Origin: Weeksellaceae bacterium
Lineage (GTDB): Bacteria; Bacteroidota; Bacteroidia; Flavobacteriales; Weeksellaceae
Direction of reading: 5' to 3'
DNA length: 64,000 nt
Assembly (NCBI GenBank): GCA_019459455.1
Contig: JAIBEX010000011.1
Location: forward strand, 1-64,000
The position numbers and the translations under genes were made by a program. The notes below the pieces were generated by a model. That model saw only the letters and a list, made by a program, of their open reading frames with translations. It had not been told where the DNA came from and made no database searches. Shown piece by piece: positions 1-8,626 of this stretch (positions are counted from its first letter, which is position 1; every line of letters starts with the position of its first letter).

Positions 1-12
1 TTTTTGGCGGCG

Positions 13-32
13 CCCCCCCCCCCCCCCCCCCC
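13..32. repeat. Poly-C homopolymer (20 C)
   Basis: An uninterrupted run of 20 C lies a few bases from the window edge, followed by an AT-rich leader to the first gene. Such tracts can be phase-variable slippage sites, but a run this long at a sequence end can also be an assembly artefact. Nothing coding can be assigned to positions 1-129. Confidence 0.6.
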
Positions 33-129
33 TACAAAAAAGGATTTCCGCTGCCATCGCTCACGCATCAAAATATCTGGTTTAGATTCATTTTACGCCC
101 TATTTTCGTATAAATGATTAAATTTGGAT

Positions 130-414
130 ATGACAAAAGAAGAATCCATCAAGAACCTTATGCAGATCCCGGGCGTAGGTAAATCCATTGCCAACGATCT
201 GTACCAGATAGGCATCCACAAAGTTGAGGATTTGAAAAAGAGGGAGCCGGAGGAACTGTTTGACGTTTCAAATGCTATGGTAGGGGTGGTGCAAGATCGC
301 TGTTTGCTTTATGTCTTCCGCGGGGCAGTCTATTTCGCTGAGACCGCTGCTGAAAATCACGATCCCGAAAAACTGAAATGGTGGAATTGGTCCGATAAAA
401 ATTTAAAAAGATGA
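130..414 (+). CDS. Helix-hairpin-helix protein, Cdd1 ('pathogenicity locus')-like
   Basis: Small 95-residue cytoplasmic protein. Near the N-terminus it has a helix-hairpin-helix signature (LMQIPGVGKSIANDLYQIGI) of the kind that binds DNA non-specifically, and the rest matches the Cdd1 family, whose role is not known. I start it at the ATG at 130; a TTG two codons upstream is also in frame. Its stop overlaps the next start as ATGA, so translation of the hydrolase gene is probably coupled to it. The family call rests on the HhH motif and the size. The biological function is unassigned. Confidence 0.75.
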   Translation: MTKEESIKNLMQIPGVGKSIANDLYQIGIHKVEDLKKREPEELFDVSNAMVGVVQDRCLLYVFRGAVYFAETAAENHDPEKLKWWNWSDKNLKR

Positions 415-1253
415 AAATCAATATTCAGAAAAACATAAAGATTTCAAATCCAGAGACCAGGGATTTTCTTGCAGACGCCTACTATCCCGAGGTTTCAGGA
501 AAGCTGCCGCTCATCATCTTCGCACACGGCTACAAAGGGTATAAAGACTGGGGAGCATGGGACCTGATGGCAGAGCAATTTGCACAGGCCGGTTTTTTCT
601 TCGTAAAATTTAATTTCTCCCACAACGGGACGACCCTGGAAAGGCCAAATGAATTCGGTGACTTGGAGGCATTCGGCAACAATAATTTTTCCAGGGAGAT
701 GTCCGATTATGATGCGGTACTGAACGTCTTCACTGAAAATCCCCATACAGACAGAAACAGGATAGCCTTTATGGGGCACAGCCGCGGCGGCGGGATTTCC
801 CTGATCAAGGCTTTTGAGGATGACCGCGTGAAAGCGCTCGTAACACTAGCCGGAGTCAGTAATTTCAGTTACCGTTTTCCGTCTGGCGAGCGGCTTAAAA
901 AATGGAAGGATTCGGGTGTCATGTATTCCGAGAATGGGCGTACAAAACAGCAGATGCCGCATTTCTATCAGTTCTATGAGGACTTCAAGGAAAATGAAAA
1001 ACGTTTTTCGGTTCAGTACTGCGCACAGCATCTGGATAAACCTTTTCTGATTATCCAGGGCACGGAAGATGATGCGGTAAAGGATAAAGAAGCCTTCCTG
1101 CTAAAAGAATGGGCCAAGGATTCTGAACTTTTCATCATGGAAGGGGCGAACCATACTTTCGGAGCCAAAGAGCCGTGGGTGGACCAAAATCTGCCGCCTG
1201 ACCTGCAAACCGCAACAGAAAAAATTATTCATTTTTTGGGCAAAAAATTGTAA
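411..1253 (+). CDS. Alpha/beta hydrolase, prolyl oligopeptidase/dienelactone hydrolase-like
   Basis: A 280-residue serine hydrolase without a signal peptide. The oxyanion region is FAHGYKGYKDWG, the nucleophile elbow GHSRGG holds the catalytic Ser, the acid is probably in IQGTEDD and the His in GANHTFG, so the full triad is present. The substrate cannot be predicted; relatives hydrolyse esters or peptides. The start ATG overlaps the upstream stop by four bases, which indicates a two-gene operon with the HhH protein. Confidence 0.85.
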   Translation: MKINIQKNIKISNPETRDFLADAYYPEVSGKLPLIIFAHGYKGYKDWGAWDLMAEQFAQAGFFFVKFNFSHNGTTLERPNEFGDLEAFGNNNFSREMSDYDAVLNVFTENPHTDRNRIAFMGHSRGGGISLIKAFEDDRVKALVTLAGVSNFSYRFPSGERLKKWKDSGVMYSENGRTKQQMPHFYQFYEDFKENEKRFSVQYCAQHLDKPFLIIQGTEDDAVKDKEAFLLKEWAKDSELFIMEGANHTFGAKEPWVDQNLPPDLQTATEKIIHFLGKKL

Positions 1254-1279
1254 ATAAATCGTTTCATTGGTTACTTTTG
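1248..1279 (+). promoter_or_regulatory. Candidate Bacteroidota promoter for terC
   Basis: TTG at 1248-1250 and TACTTTTG at 1272-1279, separated by 21 bases, match the Bacteroidota TTG/TAnnTTTG pattern. The box ends 18 bases before the ATG at 1298. It starts inside the 3' end of the hydrolase gene. Confidence 0.5.
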
Positions 1280-1297
1280 CATCAAACTAAAAAATAA

Positions 1298-2110
1298 ATG
1301 GAATTATTTTCAGTGTTGGAATGGCCCAATTTCGCCGATCCGCAAATATGGGTCAGTTTGCTTACCCTTACCTTTCTTGAAATCGTATTAGGTGTTGATA
1401 ATATTATCTTCATTTCCATCATTTCCAACAAACTTCCGGAAAAACAACAGAAATTTGCCCGTAATATCGGTCTTGTACTGGCCATGGTTTTCAGGGTGAT
1501 TCTTTTACTGATGATCAATTGGATCACCGGGCTGAAAGAACCTATACTTACCCTTGGCTGGATCACAGAGCCCGGTTCGGAAATACCGTTAGCACTTAGT
1601 TGGAAAGATATTATTCTCCTTGCCGGTGGTATTTTCCTCATATTGAAGAGCACCTTCGAAATTCACTCCAAAATGCAGATAGATGAGGTACAGCATACTC
1701 CTAAATCTGCTGCTTCAGGCTTAATGACGACCGTTATTATCCAGATCATTCTTGTAGATATGGTGTTTTCTCTTGATTCCATACTTACAGCAATCGGTTT
1801 GGTAGATAACGTCGTGCTGATGATCATCGCAGTAGTAATTTCCATTGGAATGATGATTGCCTTTGCGGGTCCAATTTCACGCATCATCAACAAACATCCA
1901 AGTCTGCAGATGCTGGCGCTGTCCTTCCTTGTAGTAATTGGTGTAATGTTGGTAGCAGAAGGTATCCATCAGCACATCAGCAAAAACATCATCTATTCAT
2001 GTCTGGCTTTCAGTTTAGCGGTAGAGATGTTGAATATCGGCCTGCGTAACAAACAGAAAAAAGCCTTTAAGCTCAATCCCGACCTTAAGGACAACCTTGA
2101 TATAGAATAA
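1298..2110 (+). CDS. TerC family integral membrane protein
   Basis: A 270-residue polytopic protein with about seven to eight hydrophobic segments. It carries the TerC hallmarks: LEIVLGVDNIIFISI near residue 30 and a second acidic membrane motif, VDMVFSLDSILTAIGLVD, near residue 150. TerC/Alx proteins are linked to tellurite resistance and, in better-studied cases, to manganese export and metalation of secreted proteins. The substrate here is an inference. It stands alone with its own promoter-like box and a strong terminator hairpin. A second, longer TerC homologue lies at 10637-11728. Confidence 0.9.
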   Translation: MELFSVLEWPNFADPQIWVSLLTLTFLEIVLGVDNIIFISIISNKLPEKQQKFARNIGLVLAMVFRVILLLMINWITGLKEPILTLGWITEPGSEIPLALSWKDIILLAGGIFLILKSTFEIHSKMQIDEVQHTPKSAASGLMTTVIIQIILVDMVFSLDSILTAIGLVDNVVLMIIAVVISIGMMIAFAGPISRIINKHPSLQMLALSFLVVIGVMLVAEGIHQHISKNIIYSCLAFSLAVEMLNIGLRNKQKKAFKLNPDLKDNLDIE

Positions 2111-2121
2111 TAGAGCAAAAA

Positions 2122-2149
2122 TAAAGGAGTGAAAATTTTCACTCCTTTA
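2122..2149. terminator. Bidirectional terminator between terC and flavin reductase genes
   Basis: A perfect 28-base palindrome with A-rich and T-rich ends lies between two convergent genes, so it can stop transcription from both sides. Confidence 0.8.
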
Positions 2150-2154
2150 ATATG

Positions 2155-2976
2155 TTAAAGAACAAGTCGGCTCCAGGCCTCCTCTATTTTGCTTTCCAAA
2201 AGGAGTTGTTGTGCTTCCGAATGAATTGTTTCGTCGCCCGTGTAACCGCCGGTAGGCAGCTCTTCCACATTAGCCAACATTCCCAGGTCGTTGCCGGTAA
2301 ATACTTTACTGTATTTTATCACATCCGGCAGTTGGTCAAATCCGATTCCCTTAGTAACCAGAGGTTTTGGAACCTCAAAAAGGTTGGTTTCATTATTCCT
2401 TGAATACCAGTTGCCGCCCAGTCGTGCCACCAGATCAAGTTTTTTTTGGTCCAGATTTCCTTCCTCATTCATATATTCCTCGCGGACGTGGATTTTGATT
2501 ATTTCACAAATTACCAGGTTTCCGGCGCCGCCTTCTGTACCCAGCTGTTTCACCTCCAGAACCCTGCATTCCAGGTTCACGGGGCATTCTTCAATGAGTT
2601 TTGGCTTCACGAGGTCTGCATACTTCATCGTAAGACCGGATTTGACGAATTCGTTGACGTCCTTTTCATACTCCGTTGAGGCCAGCGAAATCTGCTGAAC
2701 AATATTGAAATTCACGATGCCGATAACGACTTCCGGAACTTCCAGGACATTCTGCAATGTGTGTTTCGTGGTATTGTCCCGTACCCTCCTGGCAGGAGAA
2801 AAGATAACTACCGGCGGGTTCGAACTGAACAGGTTAAAGAAGCTGAAAGGACTCAGATTTACCGTGCCGTTCTTGTCTACTGTGGAAGCAAGCGCGATAG
2901 GGCGGGGTGCAATGGCGGTTTGCAGCAGGGTCTGTAACTGCAGATTATTTAAATCTTTTGGAGAGATGGTCTTCAT
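2155..2976 (-). CDS. Flavin reductase-like (FMN-binding split barrel) protein
   Basis: A 273-residue protein of the flavin reductase-like family. An early PRPIALASTVDKNGTVNLSPFS block and PPVVIFSPARR are typical of the FMN-binding split barrel that reduces free flavin for a partner monooxygenase or acts as a flavoenzyme itself. It lies 76 bases downstream of fumarylacetoacetase on the same strand, the last gene of the tyrosine catabolic cluster. A role in that pathway is suggested only by position. No signal peptide is seen. Confidence 0.85.
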   Translation of the reverse strand: MKTISPKDLNNLQLQTLLQTAIAPRPIALASTVDKNGTVNLSPFSFFNLFSSNPPVVIFSPARRVRDNTTKHTLQNVLEVPEVVIGIVNFNIVQQISLASTEYEKDVNEFVKSGLTMKYADLVKPKLIEECPVNLECRVLEVKQLGTEGGAGNLVICEIIKIHVREEYMNEEGNLDQKKLDLVARLGGNWYSRNNETNLFEVPKPLVTKGIGFDQLPDVIKYSKVFTGNDLGMLANVEELPTGGYTGDETIHSEAQQLLLESKIEEAWSRLVL

Positions 2977-3052
2977 TATTCAATTTTAGTAACCACAAAA
3001 GTCACAAGTTTTTAGGGCCAGAAGATAGGTGTGTATTGATTTGTGGTTCAAT

Positions 3053-4300
3053 CTAGACCGCCGGCAGAATTTTACCCGTTACTTCACCGAAACCAAGGCG
3101 GATCCCGTTTTTTTCAGCAAAACCGCGCATGATTACCGTGTCATTATCCTCAATGAATTTGCGTTCCTGCCCGTCGTTAAGTTTCAGCGGGTTTTGTCCA
3201 CGCCAGGTGAGTTCCAGCATGGAGCCGAAAGAGTTCGGGTTTTCGCCCGAAATGGTTCCGGAGGCATAAAGGTCGCCGACTTCCACATTGCATCCGTTTA
3301 CGGTATGATGAGCAAGCTGTTGGGTCATATTCCAATACATGAATTTGTAATTGCTTTCGGAAATCAAAGTTTCCGTTCCGTTTTCCGGTTGCAGGTAAAC
3401 TTCCAGGTTGATGTCAAAATTCTTGTCACCTTCAAATTTAAGGTAATCCAGCACTTCGGGTTCCTGAACCGGAGATGCGGTTCTGAAAGAATCCAGCGCC
3501 TCCAGGGTTACAACCCATGGTGAGACGGAAGAGCCGAAATTCTTTGCCAAAAACGGCCCTAGCGGTACATATTCCCAACTTTGAATATCCCTGGCGGACC
3601 AGTCGTTGAAAATGACCATACCGAAAATGGCATCTTCCGCATCTGCGGTGCTGATGCTTTCGCCCATTTCTGTATTTTTATTGACGATGAAAGCCATTTC
3701 GAGTTCAAAGTCAAGCTGTTTGCACGCTCCGAAGACAGGAAAGTCGGCATCTGCAGGCTTTGTTTGGCCTTTAGGACGGATGATGTCCGTGCCGGAAACA
3801 ACAATCGATGAGGCCCGGCCGTGATAGCCCACCGGAAGGTGCTTCCAGTTCGGCAGAAGCGCATTTGCCGGATCGCGGAACATCTTTCCGACATTTGTGG
3901 CGTGTTCTATACTGCTGTAAAAGTCCGTGTAGTTGGGGACATGCACCGGCATCATCATCTTGACCTGGTTTAAGGTATAAAAACACTCATCTACACTTTT
4001 GGTATCGCCGGACAGGGCAGAACCTTCCAAAAGGAGTTCCTGAATTTTAAGACGGACCGCATTTGTTACCGGCTTTCCAAGTTCTATGAATTCATTTAAG
4101 GTGTAAGCTTCAAACACGTTGTCGTCTAACCCCTCAATCTCATTCAAATAACCAAAGTCATAAAGCGTGGCAATGTCGATGACGATGTCGCCGATCCGCG
4201 TGGCACAGGCAATGTACTCCTGTCCAAAAACAGCCACTCCGAATGGTATGTTATGTATTGAAAAATCTGAATTTTCTGCGTAGTTTACAAAGGATTTCAT
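3053..4300 (-). CDS. fahA: Fumarylacetoacetase
   Basis: A 415-residue enzyme, normal for the family, that hydrolyses fumarylacetoacetate to fumarate and acetoacetate, the last step of tyrosine and phenylalanine breakdown. It has an N-terminal FAH domain (about residues 15-115). The catalytic region contains LPVGYHGRASS with the active-site His, LDFELEMAFIV and NDWSARDIQSWEYVP with the acidic metal ligands, and PLGPFLAKNFG. It lies downstream of hppD and the small exported protein, with a weak hairpin between them. Confidence 0.95.
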   Translation of the reverse strand: MKSFVNYAENSDFSIHNIPFGVAVFGQEYIACATRIGDIVIDIATLYDFGYLNEIEGLDDNVFEAYTLNEFIELGKPVTNAVRLKIQELLLEGSALSGDTKSVDECFYTLNQVKMMMPVHVPNYTDFYSSIEHATNVGKMFRDPANALLPNWKHLPVGYHGRASSIVVSGTDIIRPKGQTKPADADFPVFGACKQLDFELEMAFIVNKNTEMGESISTADAEDAIFGMVIFNDWSARDIQSWEYVPLGPFLAKNFGSSVSPWVVTLEALDSFRTASPVQEPEVLDYLKFEGDKNFDINLEVYLQPENGTETLISESNYKFMYWNMTQQLAHHTVNGCNVEVGDLYASGTISGENPNSFGSMLELTWRGQNPLKLNDGQERKFIEDNDTVIMRGFAEKNGIRLGFGEVTGKILPAV

Positions 4301-4322
4301 AAAGTGTATTGATTTTAAGAAA

Positions 4323-4353
4323 GGTTCAAAGCACTTGATTTAAGCTTTGAACC
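4323..4353 (-). terminator. Hairpin between the small exported protein gene and fahA
   Basis: A 10-bp perfect stem (4323-4332 with 4344-4353) with an 11-base loop. The T-run after it in the minus direction is short, so it may only partly stop transcription into fahA or may protect a 3' end. Confidence 0.5.
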
Positions 4354-4371
4354 CTTTAATAGAAGATGAAT

Positions 4372-4833
4372 TTATTTCTTAGTGAGGATGTCTTCGGAAA
4401 TCCAGCGTTCGCCGGTATTAACATCAATAAGATAAAGCATTTTTTTTTGCTGCGTAATAAGCAGGGATTTGATTACCGGCGCCGCGATACGTTCGCCTTC
4501 CAGTTTGTCCGCTCTTACCGACAAAATGTTGTGTTTTGTGCGCACTACATCACCGGAAAAGATATTGGAAGAAGTCATGCCGCTCCGTTTGTCATCAAAC
4601 AGTTCTACATACGTAGCAATATTACCCTTTATAATGATAATATTCCTTTCTGTGTGGTCCTCGAAATCCTTAATCAGTACAAATTTTGTATCATCAAGAT
4701 TGATGTGCTTGAGGTCTCGATTGATACCCCGTCTTTCCTCCAAACGGTCCAGTATTTCATTTATGGATCCATACTGAGCTTTAAGGCCAAGCGCACAGAA
4801 ACACATTAACAGTGCAAGGAATATTTTATTCAT
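4372..4833 (-). CDS. Small exported protein of unknown function in the tyrosine cluster
   Basis: A 153-residue protein with a clear signal peptide (MNKIFLALLMCFCALGLKAQ) cut after KA or AQ, so it is exported to the periplasm or beyond. The mature part is polar and mixed alpha/beta, with no motif I recognise and no lipobox. It lies 31 bases after hppD and was probably transcribed with it. An exported protein among cytoplasmic catabolic enzymes is unexpected; no function can be assigned. Confidence 0.8.
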   Translation of the reverse strand: MNKIFLALLMCFCALGLKAQYGSINEILDRLEERRGINRDLKHINLDDTKFVLIKDFEDHTERNIIIIKGNIATYVELFDDKRSGMTSSNIFSGDVVRTKHNILSVRADKLEGERIAAPVIKSLLITQQKKMLYLIDVNTGERWISEDILTKK

Positions 4834-4864
4834 TGTAATTTGGTTTTTTTATCCGGGCACCAAT

Positions 4865-5995
4865 TTAAAGGTTTCCGCGGCGTTCCTGTTCCTTTTCCAG
4901 AGCTTCAAACAATGCCTTGAAATTGCCGGCACCGAAACTTTGTGCACCGTGTCTCTCGATGATTTCATAGAAAAGAGTAGGACGGTCTTCCACCGGTTTT
5001 GTGAAGATTTGCAATAGATAGCCTTCTTCATCACAGTCAATAAGGATCCCTAAATCAGACAGTTTTTTGATGTCCTCATCAATGGTTCCGACCCGCTCAG
5101 GTACCATTTCGTAGTACGCATTTGGTGGTGCCGGTAAGAATTCAATTCCTCTGGCTTTAAGTTCAGTTACTGTCTTTATGATGTCCTTGGTGGCCACTGC
5201 AATATGCTGAACGCCTTCACCTTCATAGAAATCAAGATATTCTTCTACCTGTGATTTTCTTTTGCCTTCAGCAGGTTCGTTAATCGGGAATTTTGCGAAA
5301 CCGTTTCCGTTACTCATCACTTTGGACATGAGGGCAGAATATTCGGTGTTGATTTGCTTATCATCGAAACTAAGGATGTTGACGAAGCCCATGACCTTTT
5401 CGTACCATTCCACGGTTGGAATCATACGGTTCCAGTCTACATTGCCTACACAGTGGTCCACATAAAGCAGTCCGACTTCTGTAGGATTGTAGTTGCTTTC
5501 CCATTTCTGGTAGCCCGGCATGAAATCCCCGGTGTAATTTTTACGTTCCACGAACATATGAACCGTTTCGCCGTAGGTGTACACGCCGGACATCCGCACT
5601 TCTCCGTGTTCATCAGTCAACGTCTGAGGTTCGAGGTAGGGCTTTGCACCTCTTTTGGTCGTTTCTTCGAAGGCAGAGTAGGCATCGTCCACCCAAAGCG
5701 CCAGCACTTTAACACCGTCGCCATGTTTTTTCTGATGTTCGCATATAGGGGAGTTCGAATTCAGGCCTGAAGTCAGTACCAAACGTATCTTTCCCTGCTG
5801 TACCACGTAGGAGGACCTGTCGCGAAGGCCTGTCTCCGGACCCGCATAAGCCACCGACTGGAAACCGAAAGCGGTTTTGTAGAAATGGGCCGCCTGTTTG
5901 GCGTTTCCCACGTAAAATTCGATATAATCTGTTCCGTTGATGGGCAGGAAATTCTCTGCCTGCGCTATTTTCTCCGCAAAAGTAAGTGTTGACAT
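4865..5995 (-). CDS. hppD: 4-hydroxyphenylpyruvate dioxygenase
   Basis: About 376 residues, of normal length, converting 4-hydroxyphenylpyruvate to homogentisate with a non-haem Fe(II). The three iron ligands are visible: His in LLYVDHCVGNV, His in GVQHIAVATKD, and Glu in TLFYEIIERHG near the C-terminus. Two vicinal-oxygen-chelate domains are present. I start at the ATG at 5995 (MSTLTF); an upstream in-frame TTG at 6019 would add eight unlikely residues. It is followed closely by the small exported protein gene. Confidence 0.96.
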   Translation of the reverse strand: MSTLTFAEKIAQAENFLPINGTDYIEFYVGNAKQAAHFYKTAFGFQSVAYAGPETGLRDRSSYVVQQGKIRLVLTSGLNSNSPICEHQKKHGDGVKVLALWVDDAYSAFEETTKRGAKPYLEPQTLTDEHGEVRMSGVYTYGETVHMFVERKNYTGDFMPGYQKWESNYNPTEVGLLYVDHCVGNVDWNRMIPTVEWYEKVMGFVNILSFDDKQINTEYSALMSKVMSNGNGFAKFPINEPAEGKRKSQVEEYLDFYEGEGVQHIAVATKDIIKTVTELKARGIEFLPAPPNAYYEMVPERVGTIDEDIKKLSDLGILIDCDEEGYLLQIFTKPVEDRPTLFYEIIERHGAQSFGAGNFKALFEALEKEQERRGNL

Positions 5996-6087
5996 TGTAT
6001 CATTGTTTTGAATTGCCAATTTACGAAAATTTTAAATGTATAAAAACAGAAAAGGTTCCCAGAATATTTCATTGCCGGAGATTGGTC

Positions 6088-6130
6088 AAAAATCAAAGAA
6101 TCCCGAATATTTCGGGATTCTTTGATTTTT
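6088..6130. terminator. Strong 20-bp hairpin between the CoA-transferase gene and hppD
   Basis: A perfect 20-bp stem (6088-6107 with 6111-6130) with a three-base loop and A/T-rich flanks. It overlaps the stop codon of the CoA-transferase gene and should act as its terminator, making hppD a separate transcription unit. Confidence 0.85.
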
Positions 6131-7406
6131 ATAAACATTTGAACCGGTCAAAGGTTGCTTTTTCAAGCATCTCCCGGTCATCGGGGTGCGAGATGTCAAT
6201 GAGGGCATTTGCGCGCTGCCTAAGGCTCTTTCCGTAAAGGTAGGCGGTTCCGAATTCCGTTACGACATAATGGATATGTCCTCTCGTGGTCACGACTCCC
6301 GCTCCCTGCTTCAGGAAAGGGACGATTCTGGGTACTCCTTTCTTGGTCCTGGAAGAGATGGCAATGATGGGTTTACCACCCTCCGAAAGTGCTGCACCGC
6401 GCATAAAGTCCATCTGACCACCAATTCCGCTGAACTGGAAGGTGCCGATAGAATCTGCACAAACCTGGCCGGTGAGGTCGATTTCAATGGCTGAGTTTAT
6501 GGCCACCATCTTTTTGTTCTTCATAATGTTGATGGGGTAATTCACATGTTCCACATCCATAAATGCAAATGAAGGATTGTCATCAATATAATCGTATAAT
6601 CTTCTTGTTCCGAAGGCAAAGCTCGTGATGGTTCTGTTGAGATGCGTACCTTTATATTTATTGTTTATAACGTCACTGGCGACCAGGTCTACGATTCCAT
6701 CGCTGATCATTTCCGTGTGGACACCAAGGTCTTTATGGTTGTGAAGGCATTTCAGCACGGCATCGGGTATGGTTCCTATCCCCATCTGCAAAGTGGCGCG
6801 GTCGTCTATAAGTTCCGCAACGTTTTTTCCGATCAAAAGTTCCTCCTGGCCGACTTTTGCGCCATAATCGACCGTGAGCAGCTCTTCCTCGTGCCACACC
6901 ATCTTATGAATTTTAGTGTAATGAATCATACCGTCCCCATGAGTCCTGGGCATTCTTGGATTCACCTGTGCAATGACTGTGGTGGCAGTGTCAACCGCGG
7001 TTCGTGCTACATCTACCGACGATCCCAGTGTACAGTATCCATGCTGGTCGGGAGGGGAAACAGTAACCATAGCTACATCCAACGGCATAATACCATTTTT
7101 AAACAGGGTAGGAATTTCGCTTAAGAACACGGGGACAAAATCTCCCTGCTCGGAGTTCACCGCTTCACGTACGGGTGTGGACACAAAAAGCGAGTTGATA
7201 TAGAAACTGTCCTTATACTGTGGCTTTGCGACCTCCACATTTCCCTGCTGGGTAATCGAAACGAACTCTACATCCTTAAGCCGGGAGGCCTGCCTTGCAA
7301 GTTCATCAATAAGAAGGTTGGGTGTACATGCGCTTCCGTGTGAAAAGATCCTGTCGCCGCTTTTGATAAGTGATACCGCTTCTTCGGCGCTTACATATTG
7401 AACCAT
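6129..7406 (-). CDS. Acetyl-CoA hydrolase/CoA-transferase family protein
   Basis: A 425-residue family I CoA-transferase close to acetyl-CoA hydrolase/4-hydroxybutyrate CoA-transferase. The N-terminal domain begins with VSAEEAVSLIKSGDRIFSHG. The C-terminal half has HTEMISDGIVDL, which holds the catalytic Glu that carries CoA, and the GIGGQMDFMRGA motif. It moves CoA between short acids or hydrolyses acyl-CoA. Its place beside hppD suggests it may process acetoacetate or acetate from tyrosine breakdown, but that is inference. It has its own terminator. Confidence 0.9.
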   Translation of the reverse strand: MVQYVSAEEAVSLIKSGDRIFSHGSACTPNLLIDELARQASRLKDVEFVSITQQGNVEVAKPQYKDSFYINSLFVSTPVREAVNSEQGDFVPVFLSEIPTLFKNGIMPLDVAMVTVSPPDQHGYCTLGSSVDVARTAVDTATTVIAQVNPRMPRTHGDGMIHYTKIHKMVWHEEELLTVDYGAKVGQEELLIGKNVAELIDDRATLQMGIGTIPDAVLKCLHNHKDLGVHTEMISDGIVDLVASDVINNKYKGTHLNRTITSFAFGTRRLYDYIDDNPSFAFMDVEHVNYPINIMKNKKMVAINSAIEIDLTGQVCADSIGTFQFSGIGGQMDFMRGAALSEGGKPIIAISSRTKKGVPRIVPFLKQGAGVVTTRGHIHYVVTEFGTAYLYGKSLRQRANALIDISHPDDREMLEKATFDRFKCL

Positions 7407-7534
7407 ACTTTTAATATTATGTTGCTGTGAATAATGCTCAAATTTACTCCTTTCGGCCTGAACTTGAAATGAGGAAACTCAGTTTTCGCAAATTCTTTTC
7501 AAATTTTCCTTGCTCATAACAAAAAAAGTTTTTT

Positions 7535-7551
7535 ACTTTGTATTTCAAAGT
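7535..7551. promoter_or_regulatory. Inverted repeat upstream of the AT-rich gene pair
   Basis: ACTTTGTATTTCAAAGT is a 17-base inverted repeat in the intergenic region between the divergent CoA-transferase and 96-residue membrane protein genes, 36 bases before the latter's ATG. It could be an operator. No cognate regulator is evident. Confidence 0.3.
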
Positions 7552-7586
7552 GCTTTTAAATTTATATTAACTTTAAACTCGACAAA

Positions 7587-7877
7587 ATGATTACAAAAAC
7601 ACAACGCAGTCAGTTAATTTTCGCAGTTCCTACAGTCCTTTTGCTCATTCCTTTAATCGCCATGCAGTTCACGACAGAGGTGGACTGGGACCTTGCTGAC
7701 TTCGTTATTGGGGGAGTATTGCTCTTCGGCACTGCCGCCATTATTAATCTGGTTTTAAACAAAGTCAGAACCCAAAAGAACAGATTGATTATTTGCTTTG
7801 CTGTTCTGGGATCTCTCTTTCTCGTATGGGCAGAACTTGCCGTCGGAATTTTCGGAACCCCATTCGCGGGTAGTTAG
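7587..7877 (+). CDS. Small membrane protein, three TM segments
   Basis: A 96-residue protein with hydrophobic stretches at about 10-28, 37-58 and 68-92 and a short basic loop (NKVRTQKNR) between the second and third. It has no recognised domain. It is the first gene of a pair, with two bases to the next start, inserted in opposite orientation in the tyrosine cluster. Function unknown. Confidence 0.75.
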   Translation: MITKTQRSQLIFAVPTVLLLIPLIAMQFTTEVDWDLADFVIGGVLLFGTAAIINLVLNKVRTQKNRLIICFAVLGSLFLVWAELAVGIFGTPFAGS

Positions 7878-7879
7878 AT

Positions 7880-8569
7880 ATGACGGTACTAAAGAATTTC
7901 TTTTCAATTTGGTGGAAACCTGTTATTTTGTATTTAATAATTTACACCATTTACTTAACTGGATATATAATTGAAAGCAAGTTTGTTGTAGAATTTTTTG
8001 ACTACATCCTTTCAACTGTTATCATGATAACAATAGGCTCGGCCATATATTTACTTTTTAAATCAAGATGGTATCATAGCGTTATTCAGATGGGAGTTGT
8101 AATCTGTACCTTGATTTGGTTATTTTCATATCTAATGTACTATCCCAATGATTTCTTTGCAGACCATTTAAGGATTCCAGAACACGTTAAATTCAGAAGT
8201 CCCACAAATACTGTGGATACCTTACGCCCCCGAACAGCTGTAAAATTTGAACTTAGCAACGGAAACCAGCCAGGAATGTACACCTATTACCTTTGGTATA
8301 AACCCAAAGAAAGAGGACAAATTTATCTGAAAGCATTTGAAATAACAGAGAACATTCCGCTTTCTTCAGAAGAAATCCAGGAAAGCACAATGATTGAAGT
8401 AAGTACTCCAGCAGACAGCATAAAAATATTCTATAAAGATTTTACCATTTATGAGGGAGATTGGGGCAAGCCGTATGGTTCAAAAATATCTGTTTACTTC
8501 AAACCAATCGGTAAATCTGAACAGAAGATACTGGAACAAAATTACATAGTTGAAGGTTGGATGCGCTAA
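7880..8569 (+). CDS. Membrane protein with soluble C-terminal domain, unknown function
   Basis: 229 residues: three or four TM segments in the first 95 residues, then a soluble domain of about 130 residues rich in Tyr, Lys and Pro. The gene is visibly more AT-rich than its neighbours, with many AAA, ATA and TTT codons, which hints at recent transfer. It starts two bases after the 96-residue membrane protein and the two likely work together. I do not recognise the family. Confidence 0.75.
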   Translation: MTVLKNFFSIWWKPVILYLIIYTIYLTGYIIESKFVVEFFDYILSTVIMITIGSAIYLLFKSRWYHSVIQMGVVICTLIWLFSYLMYYPNDFFADHLRIPEHVKFRSPTNTVDTLRPRTAVKFELSNGNQPGMYTYYLWYKPKERGQIYLKAFEITENIPLSSEEIQESTMIEVSTPADSIKIFYKDFTIYEGDWGKPYGSKISVYFKPIGKSEQKILEQNYIVEGWMR

Positions 8570-8590
8570 GTGATATCAGGGTTTGAAAAA

Positions 8591-8614
8591 AAGCCAACCT
8601 ATAAAAGTTAGCTT
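8591..8614. terminator. Weak hairpin between convergent genes
   Basis: An 8-bp stem with one G-U pair (8591-8598 with 8607-8614) and a T-rich 3' flank, between the end of the membrane protein gene and the end of hmgA. Confidence 0.4.
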
Positions 8615-8626
8615 CTCATCTTTATT

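Noticed and set aside
6001-6019. TTG start adding eight residues to hppD
   Set aside because: The ATG at 5995 gives the usual family N-terminus, and the extra residues are not family-like.
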